Below are positions 1-14,293 of a stretch of DNA of 64,000 nucleotides, piece by piece. The notes beneath the pieces were generated by a model. The model was given only the letters and a program-made list of their open reading frames with translations, was not told where the DNA came from and made no database searches. This DNA is from Tyto alba (taxonomy: Eukaryota > Chordata > Aves > Strigiformes > Tytonidae). How positions within the stretch are numbered: position 1 is the stretch's first letter; every line of letters begins with the position of its first letter. Where the stretch lies: the NCBI RefSeq assembly GCF_018691265.1, contig NW_024881328.1:42479015-42543014 (forward strand), in the 5' to 3' direction. The translations under genes were made by a program, and so were the position numbers.

Positions 1-575
1 TCAGCTCTGGCACAGGATTCATTACAACTTTGTTCCCCAAATCCCTATGGGTTTATAGCATGGCTGTAATTATTTACTTGATGTTGAAATTTGCTATTAC
101 CTGCTCTGATTTTTGAGCTTTTATTTAAATAAAAATGCTAAAAATACAGACTTAAGCCAATCAAAAAAGATGTTATTGGCTGTTTTTCCCTTGGCCAGCT
201 TTCACAGGCGAGCGGCAATCCTGCAAGGCCAACAAAATGCCTGGTGTTATCTAGCCTTAGGCACAGACTGATGGCTTTGTAGAGCCAGACAGAAAAGAAC
301 CAATGTGTGGTAAAAAGGAGAAGGCTGGAACTGGGTTTTGACCTTTATGGTCCAGCGAGAGTGGGCAATTGGGGTTACAGAAGCACTATATAGGACTTGC
401 TGGTTTTAACCTCATCACCCCCTTTGCCTTCTGACCGCAGCCCCAAGGTGGGGGAGCGATGGCAGATGCTGAGAAATTAAACCAAAGTTGTCTAGAAAGT
501 GCATAGCAAGACAGGACTTAAATTTATTCCTCTCAAAATCAGGACTGCAGCTGCTGGCCGCCTTCATTTTTTGTC

Positions 576-599
576 TTTTTTTTTTTTTTTTTTTTTTTT
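576..599. repeat. Poly(T) tract, 24 nt
   Basis: Uninterrupted T24, or A24 on the other strand. No element body with target-site duplications is recognisable next to it. Confidence 0.9.
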
Positions 600-3085
600 C
601 CCTCCACCATGAGCATAGCACAGAGCGACTCTGCCTGGCTCTGGTTCCCCTGTAATCCCTTTGTCTGAAGGGAAACCATCTCCTCGGCCTTATGAATGTC
701 CCTTAGCAACAGTTGCTTCCAAACTAAAGGCAGAAGAGCCTCATACCCAGAGCAGCCATGACATGACTGCACTAGGAAATGACATTTATAAAACTTGAAA
801 GTGTTTAAGAAGTCTTTTCTAAGACACATCAATGTCTTGAAACATTCCTTGCTAATTAAGAGAAGGTAAGAAACTACCGGCCACATAAGTCCTTAACAGT
901 GCCAGTTAACACTCCTAAGCCCAGTATTTTGTCAAATCAAATATTGCTTCTTTGTGCAAGAGATTTGTTGTTCATTAAGGAAAGAAATTTCAATGAAAAT
1001 ACGTTGCTACATTCTTGTTGGTGAATACTGCTTTCCAGGCAGCTCTGCATCCAAATGCCTTTGAGTATTAGCGAAGGAAACTTCCATGTCACTGATGAGA
1101 CAGAGCCTTTTTGGGAATCACGATGGGGGGAACAGTAACATAGCTCTGGACTTCCAAGCAAAGACAGAGGATTCAGTTACTGCTCTAAGAAATCTCTTGT
1201 TACCAGCAAAGTGGAATTAGGCTGAGCAGGGAACAGCAAACAGATCACCAAACCCAACCACGTTTCGGAAGGCAGCTGGGTGAGATGATCTAATGGAGCT
1301 TGTCCATGTCTGTGCTACATGTGACAGTATATAGGCAGGGCATTCCTGACTAGGCAGGAGGGACATGTGTTTCAAATACCTTTTATATCACCCATCGAGT
1401 TGCTTAGAACTTGTCCCACCGAGATGCTCAACCCCAGATTGTCAATGTACAAAGCCTCAGATGCTCCCTGAAGCCACAGGGTGACTCACTGCCTGACTGA
1501 CTCAGCAGTTCCTTGTACCAGCTGGTTTGGGTTTTGGCGTGCACAAAAATCTCCCTACAAATGCCAGGTAGGTCCCAGGAGCTCATCCAAAATTCCTCAA
1601 AAGTTTCATTCCTTCAGGCACATCCAAGGGCATTGTAAGGACACACCACACCAGACTCATGATCCCACGGAGGAATGAACATTTAATACCAGAGGAAGAC
1701 CATGGGCCATGAAGCAATCTGAGTGAGAAACCCAAAGGTGATTTAAGGACATGAGAGCTCCAAGGTGCTGCAAGAGCCATCCAAGGGAGCACAATGTTGC
1801 CTTTACATGCCTGTTACTATGACTTGTCTCTTCCTACCTATGGTCATTTCTGGCATGGGCTGGATCTCCTTTCCCCTAGGGAGAAGGGCCAATATCCTGC
1901 TGTTGGGACGGGGCTTTCCAGGGGGCTCTTGTGGGGATTCAAAGAAGCTTCCCCACAGCTTTGAGACAAGGCATCCCCAAAATGACAACTCTTCTCTGAG
2001 GTCTGCCAGCTTCTTTTGATGCATGGAGAAAACCAGGAGTTTCCCTGGCAAAACATCTGACCTTAGCTGGATGCTCAGCCCTGAAGTCCTGGTTCACTGG
2101 GACTTCAAATAGGTCCAGTACACCTCAACACACTCCTTGGATATCTGTGCACAGAGCAGGCACTCTTACTGTCCTTCAAATGCATTTATTCAGGGAAATA
2201 ACTACTTTGTCTGAGAATAGAGCAGCTCAGTGTGTTTCTACCCAGTTAATAAAAATTACTCTTAATTCACGCACTCCAGAAAGACTTGAAAAGGGAGGGA
2301 GCTGAGACTACTCCTGGAACCTGATAATCCCCTCTGTGATGAGGAGTATTTGCTGCTTTTCTGCTGCCCAAAGGACAGCTGGGGGGCCATTCACTCCTGT
2401 TACTCCTCTGAAGGCTTGGTGAGGAAGACCTCAGTGGTACCTTGAGCTGTGTGAAATATTTCCTCTGCCACTCAAGGGCAAGTGCCTCTTGCCTGCTTTC
2501 ACATCCCATTCCTCATCTCCATCCCAGACTTTGGTTTAAAAACATTTCAGTCAAATCAGCTCCATTAGTTTAGTTTGTGGGGGCAGGGGGTTGGTGTTTT
2601 GGGTTTTGTTTTTCCTAATTTCATTGCAATCACATGGCTCCACCCATGTGCTGCTTTGAAAGACTTTGTTCACTGGTACCGAAAATCAAAGGTAAAACTT
2701 AGGGGTGGGCAATCCCCAGGAAATGAACATCCACTGACTCTCCTGTGAACTGAGACAGCTGAAACTACGTGCCTTTATGAGGAAAATTAATTTAATGTAT
2801 AATTCTCCCTTCTATTTCTATGTGTGGTATCCATGCTGTTTCAATTTCTGTGTGACAAAATGTATTATTGATAGGAACCAGACCTGTGGCTGCTTTAGTA
2901 CTTAGATATCTAAATACTTGCCTGCAAGTACCATCTATCACTAAAGTGAAAAACCATGTCACTTGCAATGTCCTTTGGGAAGGAGAAAACCACAATTCTT
3001 TCAAGATTTGCCAGTTACTTTACAAGTTAAGCCTGTCAGTTTAGCACTAAATCTTGGACTTAAAACGGTAAAATGAAAAAGGGGG

Positions 3086-3108
3086 AAAAAAAAAAAAAAA
3101 AAAAAAAA
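3086..3108. repeat. Poly(A) tract, 23 nt
   Basis: Uninterrupted A23 preceded by GGGGG and followed by GGG. No recognisable retrotransposon body. Confidence 0.9.
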
Positions 3109-4892
3109 GGGTCCTTTCTTCAAAACTGGAAAACTGAGTTTGTCTGAGATATTTTATGCTTGTGTTTGGGACTCGCGATGATTGATTCATGGGTTTGGGA
3201 ACTGTGTATGTTGACAGCTTTGAGTGTCCTGCCTTCACTTTGGGAGCATGGATTAGCTCTACCGTAAACAGGCTGAAAGGAAGAGATGGGTGAGTAAACA
3301 TCAGCGCTCTCTGGCTTGCCATCGCCTCCCACCTGTGAGCCATGGGCTTTCCAAGCAGCCAGCCTTCACCTCCCCCCAGGGGTGAGGGCTTCCCTACCCT
3401 CTCTGCAGCCAGATGCAGAGATTGCTGGAGCTGCCTGCAGCCACCCAGACCATCAACATCACAGTTAGGACCAGAAACTTGCATCCTCTTCTTGACTAAG
3501 TCATGAGACCTTTGCTGGAGGAGGGTTGTACTGAAGCATTTTAAGGTGTAAAGGCTGGAGTAATGGGGATCAAGGAAGACGTGGTCTGGCTGCTGAAGAG
3601 AGCCAGAACATCTCTCTCACAACGCCCAGGGATTTTAAGCTTCCTGGGTGTGCATGAGGCACAGAGCAATTTGCTGCTCCTGCAGCTCATCTGTGTTTCC
3701 GTCTGGTTGTTTTGCAGTCAGGAGGTCTGTGGCGGGAGGAATTTAATGGGACCCTTTTCTCACCCTCCTGCCTATCCCAGCAGGACCCCAGGCAGCAAGA
3801 GGCAGAAGGAGGAAGAGCCAAGCAGCAGTGTCATCTGTGGCACCGGCCTGCAAGCGTCGGGACGTGCCTATCTGCCCCTGGCAGCCAGACCTCGTCACCG
3901 CATCTGCCTTTTAACCTCATGTGGCAGCACTGGGAGCAGTACTAGGCACTTTACAAACATCTGGAAAACAAACACGCTGTAAATTTGCTGGATGCAAACT
4001 CATCACTTTGGCCCTTCTCGTGTGGTTAGCCCATGGTGAGCTAGCGGCTGCCCTTGCTCCCTCTACGCTGGGCATGTTTAGCGTCATAAATCACAGGACC
4101 GCACTCACTTGGTTGGGGCAGAGCATCCCTGGTGCCACTGGAGCAATGACTGCTCACCATACGAAGCAGCATACTCAGCATGCCTTTGTCTTTTTCCTTT
4201 GCAAACACAGTAGCATATGTCCTTTAAAAGATCATCTAGACCTTCAAACCTGCAGCGAGAGATGCCATCAGCAGACCGCTTTGATAGGCTGGCTCAAGGA
4301 CCTGCTCAGATTTTCTGCAAACATTGCATATCCACACGAGCTGCATCCCTTGTGGGTGGCGTTCTCAAAGTGCTTCACTTTGGTTTAAATGTTCCCTGTG
4401 AGTCAAACAAACCCTGGATCTCTCATTGTGGGTATTTGTTGGAGAGATCCTGGCACGGTGAAGAAGAGCATCAAGTTGGGGAAAGGAAAAGCCTGTATTT
4501 ACACTGCTCCCTATCAGGGGGGGAGACCACAGGATCTACGTTTGAAGGGAGAGAGTAAAACATTCTCATTCACAACATTTAATGAAAAACATCTTCTTTT
4601 TCCATTCCTCCCTGCCCCTGAGACAGTTTACACAGAAATGTCAGTTTTCAATTTCTTTTTTGTGGGTTTACTGAAGAGCAGAGAAGTCCATCTTTTCATC
4701 AATAAAAATAGTAAAACCCTGCTAAGTCTGGTGAAATAAAAGTAAAAATAAAATGAGTGAAAGAAAAGAAGGGATTTTTTCCTGTGGAAGGTCTAATACC
4801 ATTTTAGCTGCAGTTTCTAGTGGAGAATTAGTCCTACTTATTTTATTACTCCTAGGGGTCTAATTGTCATTAAACCTTAATTGTATCTTGGC

Positions 4893-4908
4893 TTGCTTTG
4901 CAAAGCAA
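4893..4908. repeat. 16-bp perfect palindrome
   Basis: TTGCTTTGCAAAGCAA is self-complementary. It lies in an AT-rich stretch (4790-4960) with many TAAT/ATTA cores, and its half-site CTTTG resembles a TCF/SOX-type core. Possible transcription-factor dimer site; function is unproven. Confidence 0.4.
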
Positions 4909-7414
4909 AGAAAGAAGCAGCCTGTGCTGGCCATTGGACACGATCATCTGCTCTTTTGATATGCATGTGCGTGTGTCTATTTTCTCCTTTCATCTTAATA
5001 TAAACTAGGAAGTAGAAGCTGCTGTGATCCTACCGCACCTGACAGCTTTACCCTCCAGACAGCTTTACAGCGCGCTCAAGGGCTCAGGCTCCTGGGACGG
5101 AGCCGACAGTGCTGCGGGGGGCTGTGGCTGAAGCTGAACCAGATACAGCCATGTGAGCTCTTGTTTTATTTCTCCTGCCACCCCTTTTGTCTTGCTGCCA
5201 CATTCAGCAGGTGTTGCTCTTCCTTTTGGAGCAGACCCTTTTGAAAACACATCAAAAAGCTTCATTAGGCCCAAGAAAAGGGATATTTGCTTAGGCTATA
5301 GATGCTCCCTAATTACCATAGATAATCTTCCATCACTAACAAACGGAAGTAGCCATAAGGGCTGCGTTTTTATAAGCTTAATCAATCTGAATCAAGTTGC
5401 AGAAGCGTAGCCAGATGAAGCTCTTCTGCTTGCGCTTGAGCACGAGTTGATTTCAGGGGAGCAAAATGAGAGGCAGCCCAGAGCACATGCAAACCGCGTC
5501 CTCCCTTTTGTGTCATTTGAATTCAGCAAGTGAGGGCTCGACCAAGGTGCGAGGGAGGAGTTCTGCGAGGCCGAGCAGAGCGTGAACTCCCACCATCCCT
5601 GAAAACAGGCCGGTGCTGGTCCAAGGAGGGATCCAGCACAGGATCCAGCAGCTCCCCAGCAAGGTGCTTAGGGGATACAGCTCACCCTTCATTCACCACC
5701 CTCCTTCCCTTCTCCTCAAATAATCTGTGCAAACACCAGTGACAAAAACAGGGAGATTTCCCCCAGACTTCTGTTTTATCTTTTTTTTTCTCAGTAACCT
5801 TTCCTGGTCTCCGTGGGATTGGGTTCACCTCCTGGGTTTTTCATGCTGCAGAGGTTCGGCAGAGCCTTGGCGGCTCCTCCACGCACCTCCTTACAGAGCA
5901 GCTTTGTGTCAGTCCATCCCTCCCCGTGCTGTGAGCACATGTTCAGAATGAAGGGGTTGATTTCTGGGGCTGTGGTTTAGCTTTCTAATGATGCGTGAAT
6001 GCTGGGGGCAATTTGGGTTTTTATTTTTATAAAGAGACATTCTGTTTCCTTGGATTTCTGGTGGTGTGAGGTTTAGCACATTCATTACCCTCAGCATTTT
6101 AGGACTGAAAAAAAATCGAAAAATAATAATCAGACAGTTTGTGATTTTTCTTAATAACATCCAGGGGATGGAAAGCAACTTCCTTCCCCCCAAAGCAACA
6201 GTGATTCAAAACACGAGGGCTGAGTGAGCGAAGTCATAGCGTTTCAAGACCAATACCAGTAGCGAATTCTACAGCCCTGTGGCTAAAGCAGCAGTGAAAA
6301 AAAGCTTGGGATCAGCTGTACTGTCTAAAATGTAGATTAATTCAGGAAGACCATTACCACACAGCATTATCAGCTTCACTCTGAGATGAAATTTGTTCAG
6401 CACACCGATTCTCCTGGCCCTCGTGTAACCCTGCATGCATTTCATACTGTTTAGGATGCATCCGTATCTGAAAAGGGTCCACCACACACTTTCAGAGTTA
6501 AAGATCTGCTTCAAACAGGATTCTTTTAGGTACATAGAAGTATAATTCATCATGAGCAGGGATGCAAATGCAAACTGAAGTGAAGCTGGTCCTTACTGAT
6601 TTTGATACAATATAGCTCAATATAGACAAGATGGACATGTAGGTCTGAAATAACAGTGACAATTATTTCATGCATCAGCATATCAGCAATTAGCACAACA
6701 TATCAGCGTTTCTGCTTGTGATGTATAATGGAGTCGGGATAAAACTTTCACCATTAGGAGAAGAACTATTTTTTAATCAAGTCATATGGATAAGGATTGA
6801 CATGCGATGGTTGGTTTTTGGTTGTCTTCACACACCAGAAATGCAAGGAATACCCTTGGGCTCCTTCACACTTCCTTTTGTCTTGTAATTCATGAGGGTC
6901 CTTCCTATCTGAGCACTGTGGCCATACAGAGGGCTGAAATTCTTTTGCACCAATGTGGCTTTTGTTACGTCTGGTTCAGAAACGATAAAACAACTCCTGG
7001 AAAAGGTGTTTTAGCTGATTTTGATGCTGTGAAATCTCACTGCACCAGAAGCGTTGAGCTGCTGCTGAGCTGTCTAAGTCTAAATTTTTCTGGGAAAAAA
7101 CCCTCTGTTTCTGTTACATGGTAGCACAGCACCAGCTTCCTTCTTCCACGAATCTCAGGGCTTTGCCAGGCACCGATTCCCCTTGTAGGGTGAGGAGGGC
7201 TGTCTGTCCATGTTCATCGTTGACTGAGGACAGCAGTTGAGAGGGCTGCTGTTGTTCAGCCTTGCCCCACAAATTAACTGCAGCTAAGGTCAAGTGGTTT
7301 TGAAAAATATGAAGACCATTGAGCCCCCCCTCTGAGCAGGCAGTGAGCCTCCACCATAAGAAAACCACAAATGAAATCAAAGCAAACAATGCACAGCCCT
7401 CTGACCAGAGGATG

Positions 7415-8429
7415 TGTCATGGTGTGAGCTCAGAGGGCAACTGAGCACCACGCAGCTGCTCACTCCCTCCTTCCCCCCCAGGCGCTGAGAAGGAGAAAAT
7501 AAGTAATAAGCTTGGGATTTGAGATAGGACAGGGAGGGATAAATCACTCATTACTGTCACGGACAAAAGGCAGACTCATTAGGGGAAGAAAAAAACCCAT
7601 AAATTTGTTACAGACACTAACAACACTTCCACCACTTAAGAGACAGGGTAGGACAATGAGAAGCATTACCACATCTTGCGAACACCTTCCCCCTACCCCT
7701 TCCTTCCTTCTTCCCGGGCTCAGCTCTTCTCCCAGTATCTCTACCTCCTCCCCACAGAAGCACAGGGGCAGGGAATGGGGCGTGCAGTCAGTGCTGCTGT
7801 TTCTTCCATCTTTGGTAGGGGAGCTTCTGGAACTTCTTCCCCCTGCTCCAGCGTGGTCCCCCTCTCACAGGAAACAGATCTCCATAACTTTTCTCCAACT
7901 GGATTCCCTCCCACGGCTGCAGCCCTTCCCGAGCTGCTCCGGTGTGGGACACCCCCGCATGCTGCAATCCTCCCAGCACCAAACTACAACAGCGGGGGCT
8001 GCTTCTTCCCACAGGGTCCCAGCTGCATTCAAGTGCAGCAACCTTAAATGTCTGTGTGGGGCCCCCACAAGCTGTATATCAGCGTCTGCTCCACCGTAGA
8101 CCTACATGGGTGGCAGGGGGGGCTGCCTTGCTGCATCACCACAGGATACAGGGGGGTCTCTACTCCGGCACACCTCCCCCCTCCTTTCTTCCTCCGTTCC
8201 TCCATTGACTTTGGTGTTCACGCAGCTGCCGCAACTCCTCACAAGTCCAACTCTTCCTCACCAGTCCCTTCTTAAATACATTATCACAGAGGTGCAGTTG
8301 ATTGGCTCAGCCTTGGTGCAGATTTTGGTTTGACTTGGAGCCAGGGGAGCTTTGAGAAGCTTCTCACAGGGCCCACCACTGTAGCCCCCTCCCCTGCCAC
8401 CCAAACCCCCACCTTTCAAACCCAGGACA
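7415..8429 (-). mobile_element. Solo LTR of an endogenous retrovirus, minus orientation (copy A)
   Basis: The reverse complement of this segment aligns by eye along its length with 29323-30359. Shared landmarks include the start TGTCCTGGGTTT, the GGGGGCTACAGTGGTGG block, GTGAGAAGCTTCTC, a GAGCCAAT motif (CCAAT box), TATTTAAGAAGGG (TATA box, near 8270 in + coordinates), the TTCTTCCCCTAATGAGTCTG block near the 3' end and the terminal CTCAGTTGCCCTCTG. There is no retroviral coding region on either side, so it is a solo LTR left by recombination. Ends are approximate and no target-site duplication is recognisable. Open frames inside it are not genes. The family resembles a bird ERV LTR I recognise only generally. 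Confidence 0.8.
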
Positions 8430-11400
8430 GGCTGGATGTATTTCTGTGAAGAAATTTGGAGTTTTATTGAAATGGAGAAATTCAGATCACAATGAGGAAG
8501 TGGCTGGGAAGCAACTGGATGGTATTTTCTGATGGTGTCGCTCTGCCCCCAACACTTTGCACCATCTCTGTTAGCTTCCTGTGACCCTGGTGGCCTGATC
8601 CAGATCAGCAGATCCACAGCCCTCTCTGAAGCCCTCCTACTGTTGTGGGTGCCATATTTGACTTTTCCATAAGCAAGGTGGCACAGCATATACACGAACA
8701 CACAAGAAGCAAGCCTTTCCTGGGGTATCAAAAGCATCTGCAGTGCTTCAATAAGCACAACTTGGCCTGGGTCAAAGTCCTGGTGCTGTGCAGACACAGA
8801 GGGATTCCCAACGATGCCAAGCGAGCAGCAAGGTCTCTTTTTGACACTTAAGAAGAGATACCTCTGCTAGAAACAGGATGGGGTTGCAAAGCATGTAGGG
8901 CCTTTCTCTGCACTATCAGGTCAGAACTGCAGGGTCAGAATCAGAGTTGTAACCTTAGTTACTTGTGGTGAGTGCTGTGGCAAGAAACAATGCTAAAAAC
9001 CTTGAATTGCTCTTTCTATTTCTCACAAAAACTGTCAGGAGAGTCCTGCCTGGCTGGCTTTGCACTCCTTCTCCTTGCCTGACCACCTCCAGCTTTATCC
9101 CCATGCTATGGGCAGCCAAGGTGCAGGGTGAGGGGCTCAGGCTGGGGGAATCTGTGGGCTGCAAGATTTTACCTAGCTTGTCGTGTTGCTGTGAGAGAGG
9201 GCAGGCGAGCTACATGTGGGCTGCAAGTTGAGCCGCGTCATTCCTCAAGACACTGCAATCTTCCTGATCGCATGACTTCATCGCAGCGCTGAAATCTTCA
9301 CAATTTATGGGGATTTTCATGCATCTGGCTCTCGAATAGGGTTTCTTTTATATTTATTTCACATTTTACATGACTTCTTGCAACGAGAAAGGAGTGCCTC
9401 CCTTTCTCATAACGCAATGCTTTATTTTTTTGCAACGTGTCCAAGTAATTGTGGGCGAAACACTCCTCTCTGGAACAAAGGAAAAAAAAAAAAGCCATAT
9501 ACATCACACGATGGGCAAAGTCTCTGCAGCACATCTGGGAACATCCCTTTGCCAGGGACCATGCAGGCTTTTCAGATACACTTGGTGGTCCGTACACCAT
9601 AATGGCAACACATACACAGGCTCAACAGTAATGTGACAGTGGGCTTGTGGTAAGACCTGGGCTGCATTTCTGTTGCATTTTTCTCTCTCCTGACCTGGTA
9701 GGAGTTTGGCATCTCACACAGCATCATTGCACGTGGATTCTTGTGCCTGGCTGAGCAATGGGCACGTCTGTTGGGTGTGCTGGGCATGGCTGGAAGACAT
9801 GGTCTGGCTAAGTCCACCTGCATGCCCAGATGGAGAGATATCTTTCAGCAAGTACTGTTGGCTAGAGTTGGGGGAAGAAGTGAATCTTCAGCCTGGCACT
9901 GCCCAGTGACACTTTTCAGAAAGATACTACCTGCATTTCTGTAAGTTAAGGGAGTAAGTTAAGCATCTTGCTGCTTAGCCTTGTCAAACAGTTGTGGTTG
10001 CAAGGCCACCAAAAAGGAAAGCTCAGATGCAGAAGGAATCTGAAAAGCTACTTCAAGCATTGGCTGTAGCTGCAATAGTTGCCAAGAGAGTGATTTGGGG
10101 TTCAGAACATCTGAATTCCACTCAATTCCATCCTAAAGCTCCAAGTCTGCATCCCTCATCTGTAAGAAAAAGATGAAAACACACAGAGGACTGCAGAAAT
10201 TATAAAGGTGAACACATACAGGAGACACATCAACTCGCTATTCTTAGAGCAGTTCCCAGCATGGTTTTTCCTTGCTTTTTTCCTTATGTGGCTGTTTACA
10301 ACTTCCATGCCATCTCAAAGTCCCAAAATGTTTAAGAACACAAAATCCACAAAAGACAGGAACTGTGGCCTTCTGTGCGATGCTAAATACCTTTTTTTGC
10401 ATCCTGGGGAATATTCTGCCAATGCTGGATCTTGCTTTCAATCCTGAGTCTACCAGCCCTTTCTGAATACCCAAGGACCCTGTCTGATCATTACGCCACT
10501 GCATGCAGCTGGAGATGCAAGAAGTCTGTGCAATCATACCCATAAAGGCAGACATTTGCCATACACAGATGCTTGGATCTTTTCTGCTCTTAAAAAAGCC
10601 AGAAACGATGTTGTGCATTTCTGGATCTCTAGGATCTTCCTCCCTTAATTATTCTACCTCAACAGGTCTATCCTGGGCCATCAAACACTGTGCAGCAGTT
10701 AGCATTTGTAAGTGCTAGGCCTGCAAATAAGGTATTAAACTTTTTTTTTTTTTTAAAAGTTAATGAGTTTTAATTTTACTGAGCTATAAAGCCACCTAAT
10801 CGAAAAGCTCTCCACATGGATGAGATTAGCTTGTCAACCAGGAACCATCACTGTTAGATGAGTGGGAGATTTGCATGGATAGTTCTCATTAGGGCTAATG
10901 CAAGTCATATGTGGCAAAAGAGTACACTTCAGAGGAGCTGGGTTAAAGAGCATGTGTAGTAAAAAAGAAGTGGGATACTTGGGTGAAGACTGGATGATCT
11001 TTAGGTTAAATAAAGTTTTTCTGACAGATGTCCCACAGCTTCCAAGATATGGATGAAGAACTCACCAGAACAGAAAACATTTAATGTGCCTTTTGCACCT
11101 CCCTTCTCCCCCGATGGTGTGGTCAACAGATAACCGGAATCTGCTACCTGTAGTTGGCAATAGCTGGAAGCTTAGGCCATGGTGGCAGAAGGTGTACAAA
11201 CACATCAGTTGGTTCCATCCCAGAGTGTTCATTGTCCAGGACATGTGGGAAGATGTTAGAAAAATGGAGGGGAAAAGATGACAAAGAGACAATGATGGCC
11301 AGTAAAAACCCAACAAGTAACAACACCAGGTTTCAGTAGCAGTTGCGTTAACTACACTTCACTGGTATCATGCCAAGGACCTGTTTTAAGGATAAAATCT

Positions 11401-13473
11401 GGAGGACAGCAAGTTTGATCACTGCAGAACTACCCACCAGTGAGAGGAATTGCTGAAATGTCTTCTTTTCCCTCCACAAAGTTTAGACTGCGTAGAATTA
11501 GTGACTTTTATCCTTTCATTCCAGATTTCCAATCTTCCACTAGTCCTATCAACAGGGAGATTGGCTGCCAGGAAACTGTCAGGCTCAAAACCACATTCAG
11601 AAATCTGTACACAACCATGGTAGATCTAGGGCACTCTAGCACAATGACCTAAAATGGGCAGTATCCCCAAAGACCCCTTCATCCCTGGTATCGGATCCAA
11701 TTGCGAGCAGGACCACGAGTTGCAAGCACACTGAGCTGCACCCTCTCCTTCTCAGCACAGCTGTAGAAAACCAGGACACTCCCAGTTGCACATAACAATA
11801 AGAAAATCACAGGGAAACCCCAGTTCCAATGAGCACCCATGTTGTTGGGAGCTGTCCAGATGCAGAACAAGAGTACTTTGGAGCCGCCAAGAGCTTGAAT
11901 TTGAGATAAGAGACAAGGTATTTCCGTTTGTAGATAGAGAGCGAAAGCAGACACAGAAGAAGTGGGAATTTCAGAAGGATCCAGCTGCAGAAACCTGGTA
12001 AGGAGTGGTTTGGAAAACCCCTCTCTGATTTGACTGCGGTCACACAAGAAGGCAGGAGCAAAGCAAAGACTTGCTTTCCTACCTCCTCATACTACTTTGA
12101 GTGCGATGTATCATTCTCCTGAGGAGCCAGCTTGGCTGGTGTATACACAGAGTCAAGCAGAGAGGGTGCACATGGCCCTCCCCCTGGTACACTGGAAAGC
12201 TTGAGGTCAAGACACAAATTTCTGGAGAATATTTTGAGTAGGAGCCCTCACACGCTCAGATTTAGGAAAGGGAAAGAGAGAAGCAACTGTAGCATGAACA
12301 CCCTGCCCCAGATGTCAGAGGCACTATCCTGCACAGTACGCTTGTCCTTCAGGCACAGCTTGTGGTCCCTCACCCCTATTCCTGTCCGTTCATCCCTACT
12401 GAAAACTAGTGCCTGTTTTCTTGCCACTGCTCTAATTCACAAGTTTGTCTTTTCAGAGGTGAAGAAGGCTGAAGGCAAACTCACAGACTTCCTCTGTCCT
12501 GCGTTTGACTTTGTCTCTGACCCATGAAAAGAGTAATGCTGCCCTTCTCATGACTCCTTGGTCAATCCCATCAAAGCCTTGCCAGCTGACCCAATGCTCT
12601 TCTCTTTCCCAGACGCTGACTGTTGCTTTTTCCTGTGCCTTGGTTTATTCTCAGCCACATCACTTGAAAGGATGATCAAAGCTGAAAGACCTCTACTGTT
12701 TTTTTCTTGCATACTTTCTCCAGTCACCACCCTGGGTCCTCTCTCAGAACAGAAGGTAACCAAAATGTCATTTGCTGCTGGCGTATGCAAATGACCCAAA
12801 CTGCAACCACTTCCAAAAAGTAGGTTAAAGCCCTTGCAAATGCATTGAAAACATCTTTGCATTCCTGAAATAAATGTTGCTTCTGAGGAAAAGGAGACTG
12901 CAGCCTGCCCATCACCATAAGCATTCTCCCCTGGGCAGATGACTTTTTCCCAGGGGAGACCCTGGAACAGAACTGTGGTGGAAAACCGGCATGTTGACAG
13001 GCTAATTAATTTATCCTCTCCTAGAACAAATTCTTGGTGAATGCTGTAATGAGACAGCTAAGCATGGTGTCTACAGAGGAAACAATAAAAAAAAAAAAAG
13101 TTTCAAAACAGATTCTCTTGCAAAATCCTTAACCAAGAACTCCAAACCTGCAATAATCTTTGGCTCACACCACCAGAAAAGGTACCTCTGGCTTTATCTT
13201 TCACCCAACACTTCCCTCACTGCCAAGTATTTTAAAACCTCACAGCAATATGCTTCATATGTCTTCCAGATAGACTGCAGGTCGGGGGGATGTGGGGGGG
13301 AGGCCGGGAAGTGCAGCAATTAGGGCCAGCAGATGCCTAAATGCCATTTGCTCTGAGTACCTCTAACCACAGTCAAATTTCATCCCTGGAGCAAGACTCC
13401 CTCTGACAGCTTCTCCAGCTGTTTGCATCTAAGAGTTCCCCAGTAGAGAAACCAGGTGTCCTACCCGAGTGTG

Positions 13474-13491
13474 CACACACACACACACACA
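13474..13491. repeat. (CA)n microsatellite
   Basis: Nine CA units following GTG. Short simple repeat. Confidence 0.85.
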
Positions 13492-13690
13492 GAGTCAGCC
13501 ACCATGCTTTTAAAAAATGAGTATAAAACAAAACCAAGAGAGCAAGCCCCAGTCCATCAGGTGCTATCTACCCTAGCGCCTGGGGAAAATGGCTTCAGCA
13601 TGTGCCACGGATACGAAGCTGCCTGTTCCCAAGGTCTCAAGCTCAGAGCCTGTAGTAAGTGCCTTCCCCCCACACTCCTCCTTTCAACCA

Positions 13691-13693
<3 letters not shown>

Positions 13694-13723
<30 letters not shown>
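13694..13723. repeat. Poly(A) tract, 30 nt
   Basis: The longest pure homopolymer in the window. The sequence before it shows no clear gene or SINE body. ORFs crossing it are artefacts. Confidence 0.9.
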
Positions 13724-13726
<3 letters not shown>

Positions 13727-14293
13727 ATGTACCTGGTTTTATTCACTTTAACATGCCTGAGTGTATGCTGACAGTTGCTCCACTTGCTGGTGCCATTGGG
13801 AGGGACTGGCAGAGCTGGGGCTGCAAGGTGAGAATTGCAGCAGACATATCAGGGACTCAAACTGGAAACATATGGATGAAGCATGAGAAAAATAGGGGGC
13901 TAAGTTTCATGGCTATTCAAGCCTGACTCTTAATCCCTACTTTCATTTCTCACAGTCCTGCTTGTCTCCAAACCACCCTTCCAGCATCGTTTTCCTTCTC
14001 CTTGCACAAGGTCGCTATTAGCTGTAACTCTTCTCTTGTATCTCTCTGATGAGAGTGACCGGTGCATCCTTGCAGGGGATTGTGATCACTGGACAGATGG
14101 AAGAACTTCAAGAAAGCAAGAAAAGCTCCTTCTGCAGCACAGGACAAATGGCTGTAATGTTTTCCTTCCTTTTTTTTTTTTTGCTTACAAAAGCTTGAAT
14201 GCAGCTAGGGTGCTGCTGCAGGGCAGCACATTGCATTGCTGCAGCCTGTGCATCCATCACTGAGGGAAGCCAGACTTGGACAGTGCAATTTAA

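Larger units (their letters stand above)
1..7414. other. Intergenic, no supportable gene
   Basis: All open frames here are short and have neither recognisable domains nor splice-consistent structure. Visible content: homopolymers at 576-599 and 3086-3108, and two AT-rich unique stretches at about 4790-4960 and 5236-5400 dense in TAAT/ATTA cores that look like candidate regulatory elements. The rest shows nothing I can name. Confidence 0.6.

Noticed and set aside
3926..3975. Phrase AGTACTAGGCACTTTACAAAC resembling an old amniote MIR-type repeat
   Set aside because: The match is about 20 bases with no extension into flanking sequence.
3563..3982. 139-aa plus-strand open frame
   Set aside because: No recognisable domain, no CpG island or promoter, and no splice-compatible partner exons; length is within chance expectation for a 64-kb window.
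7512..8797. Several overlapping open frames of 67-195 aa on both strands
   Set aside because: They lie in or across the minus-strand LTR, whose U3/R/U5-type sequence is noncoding; no retroviral domain is present.
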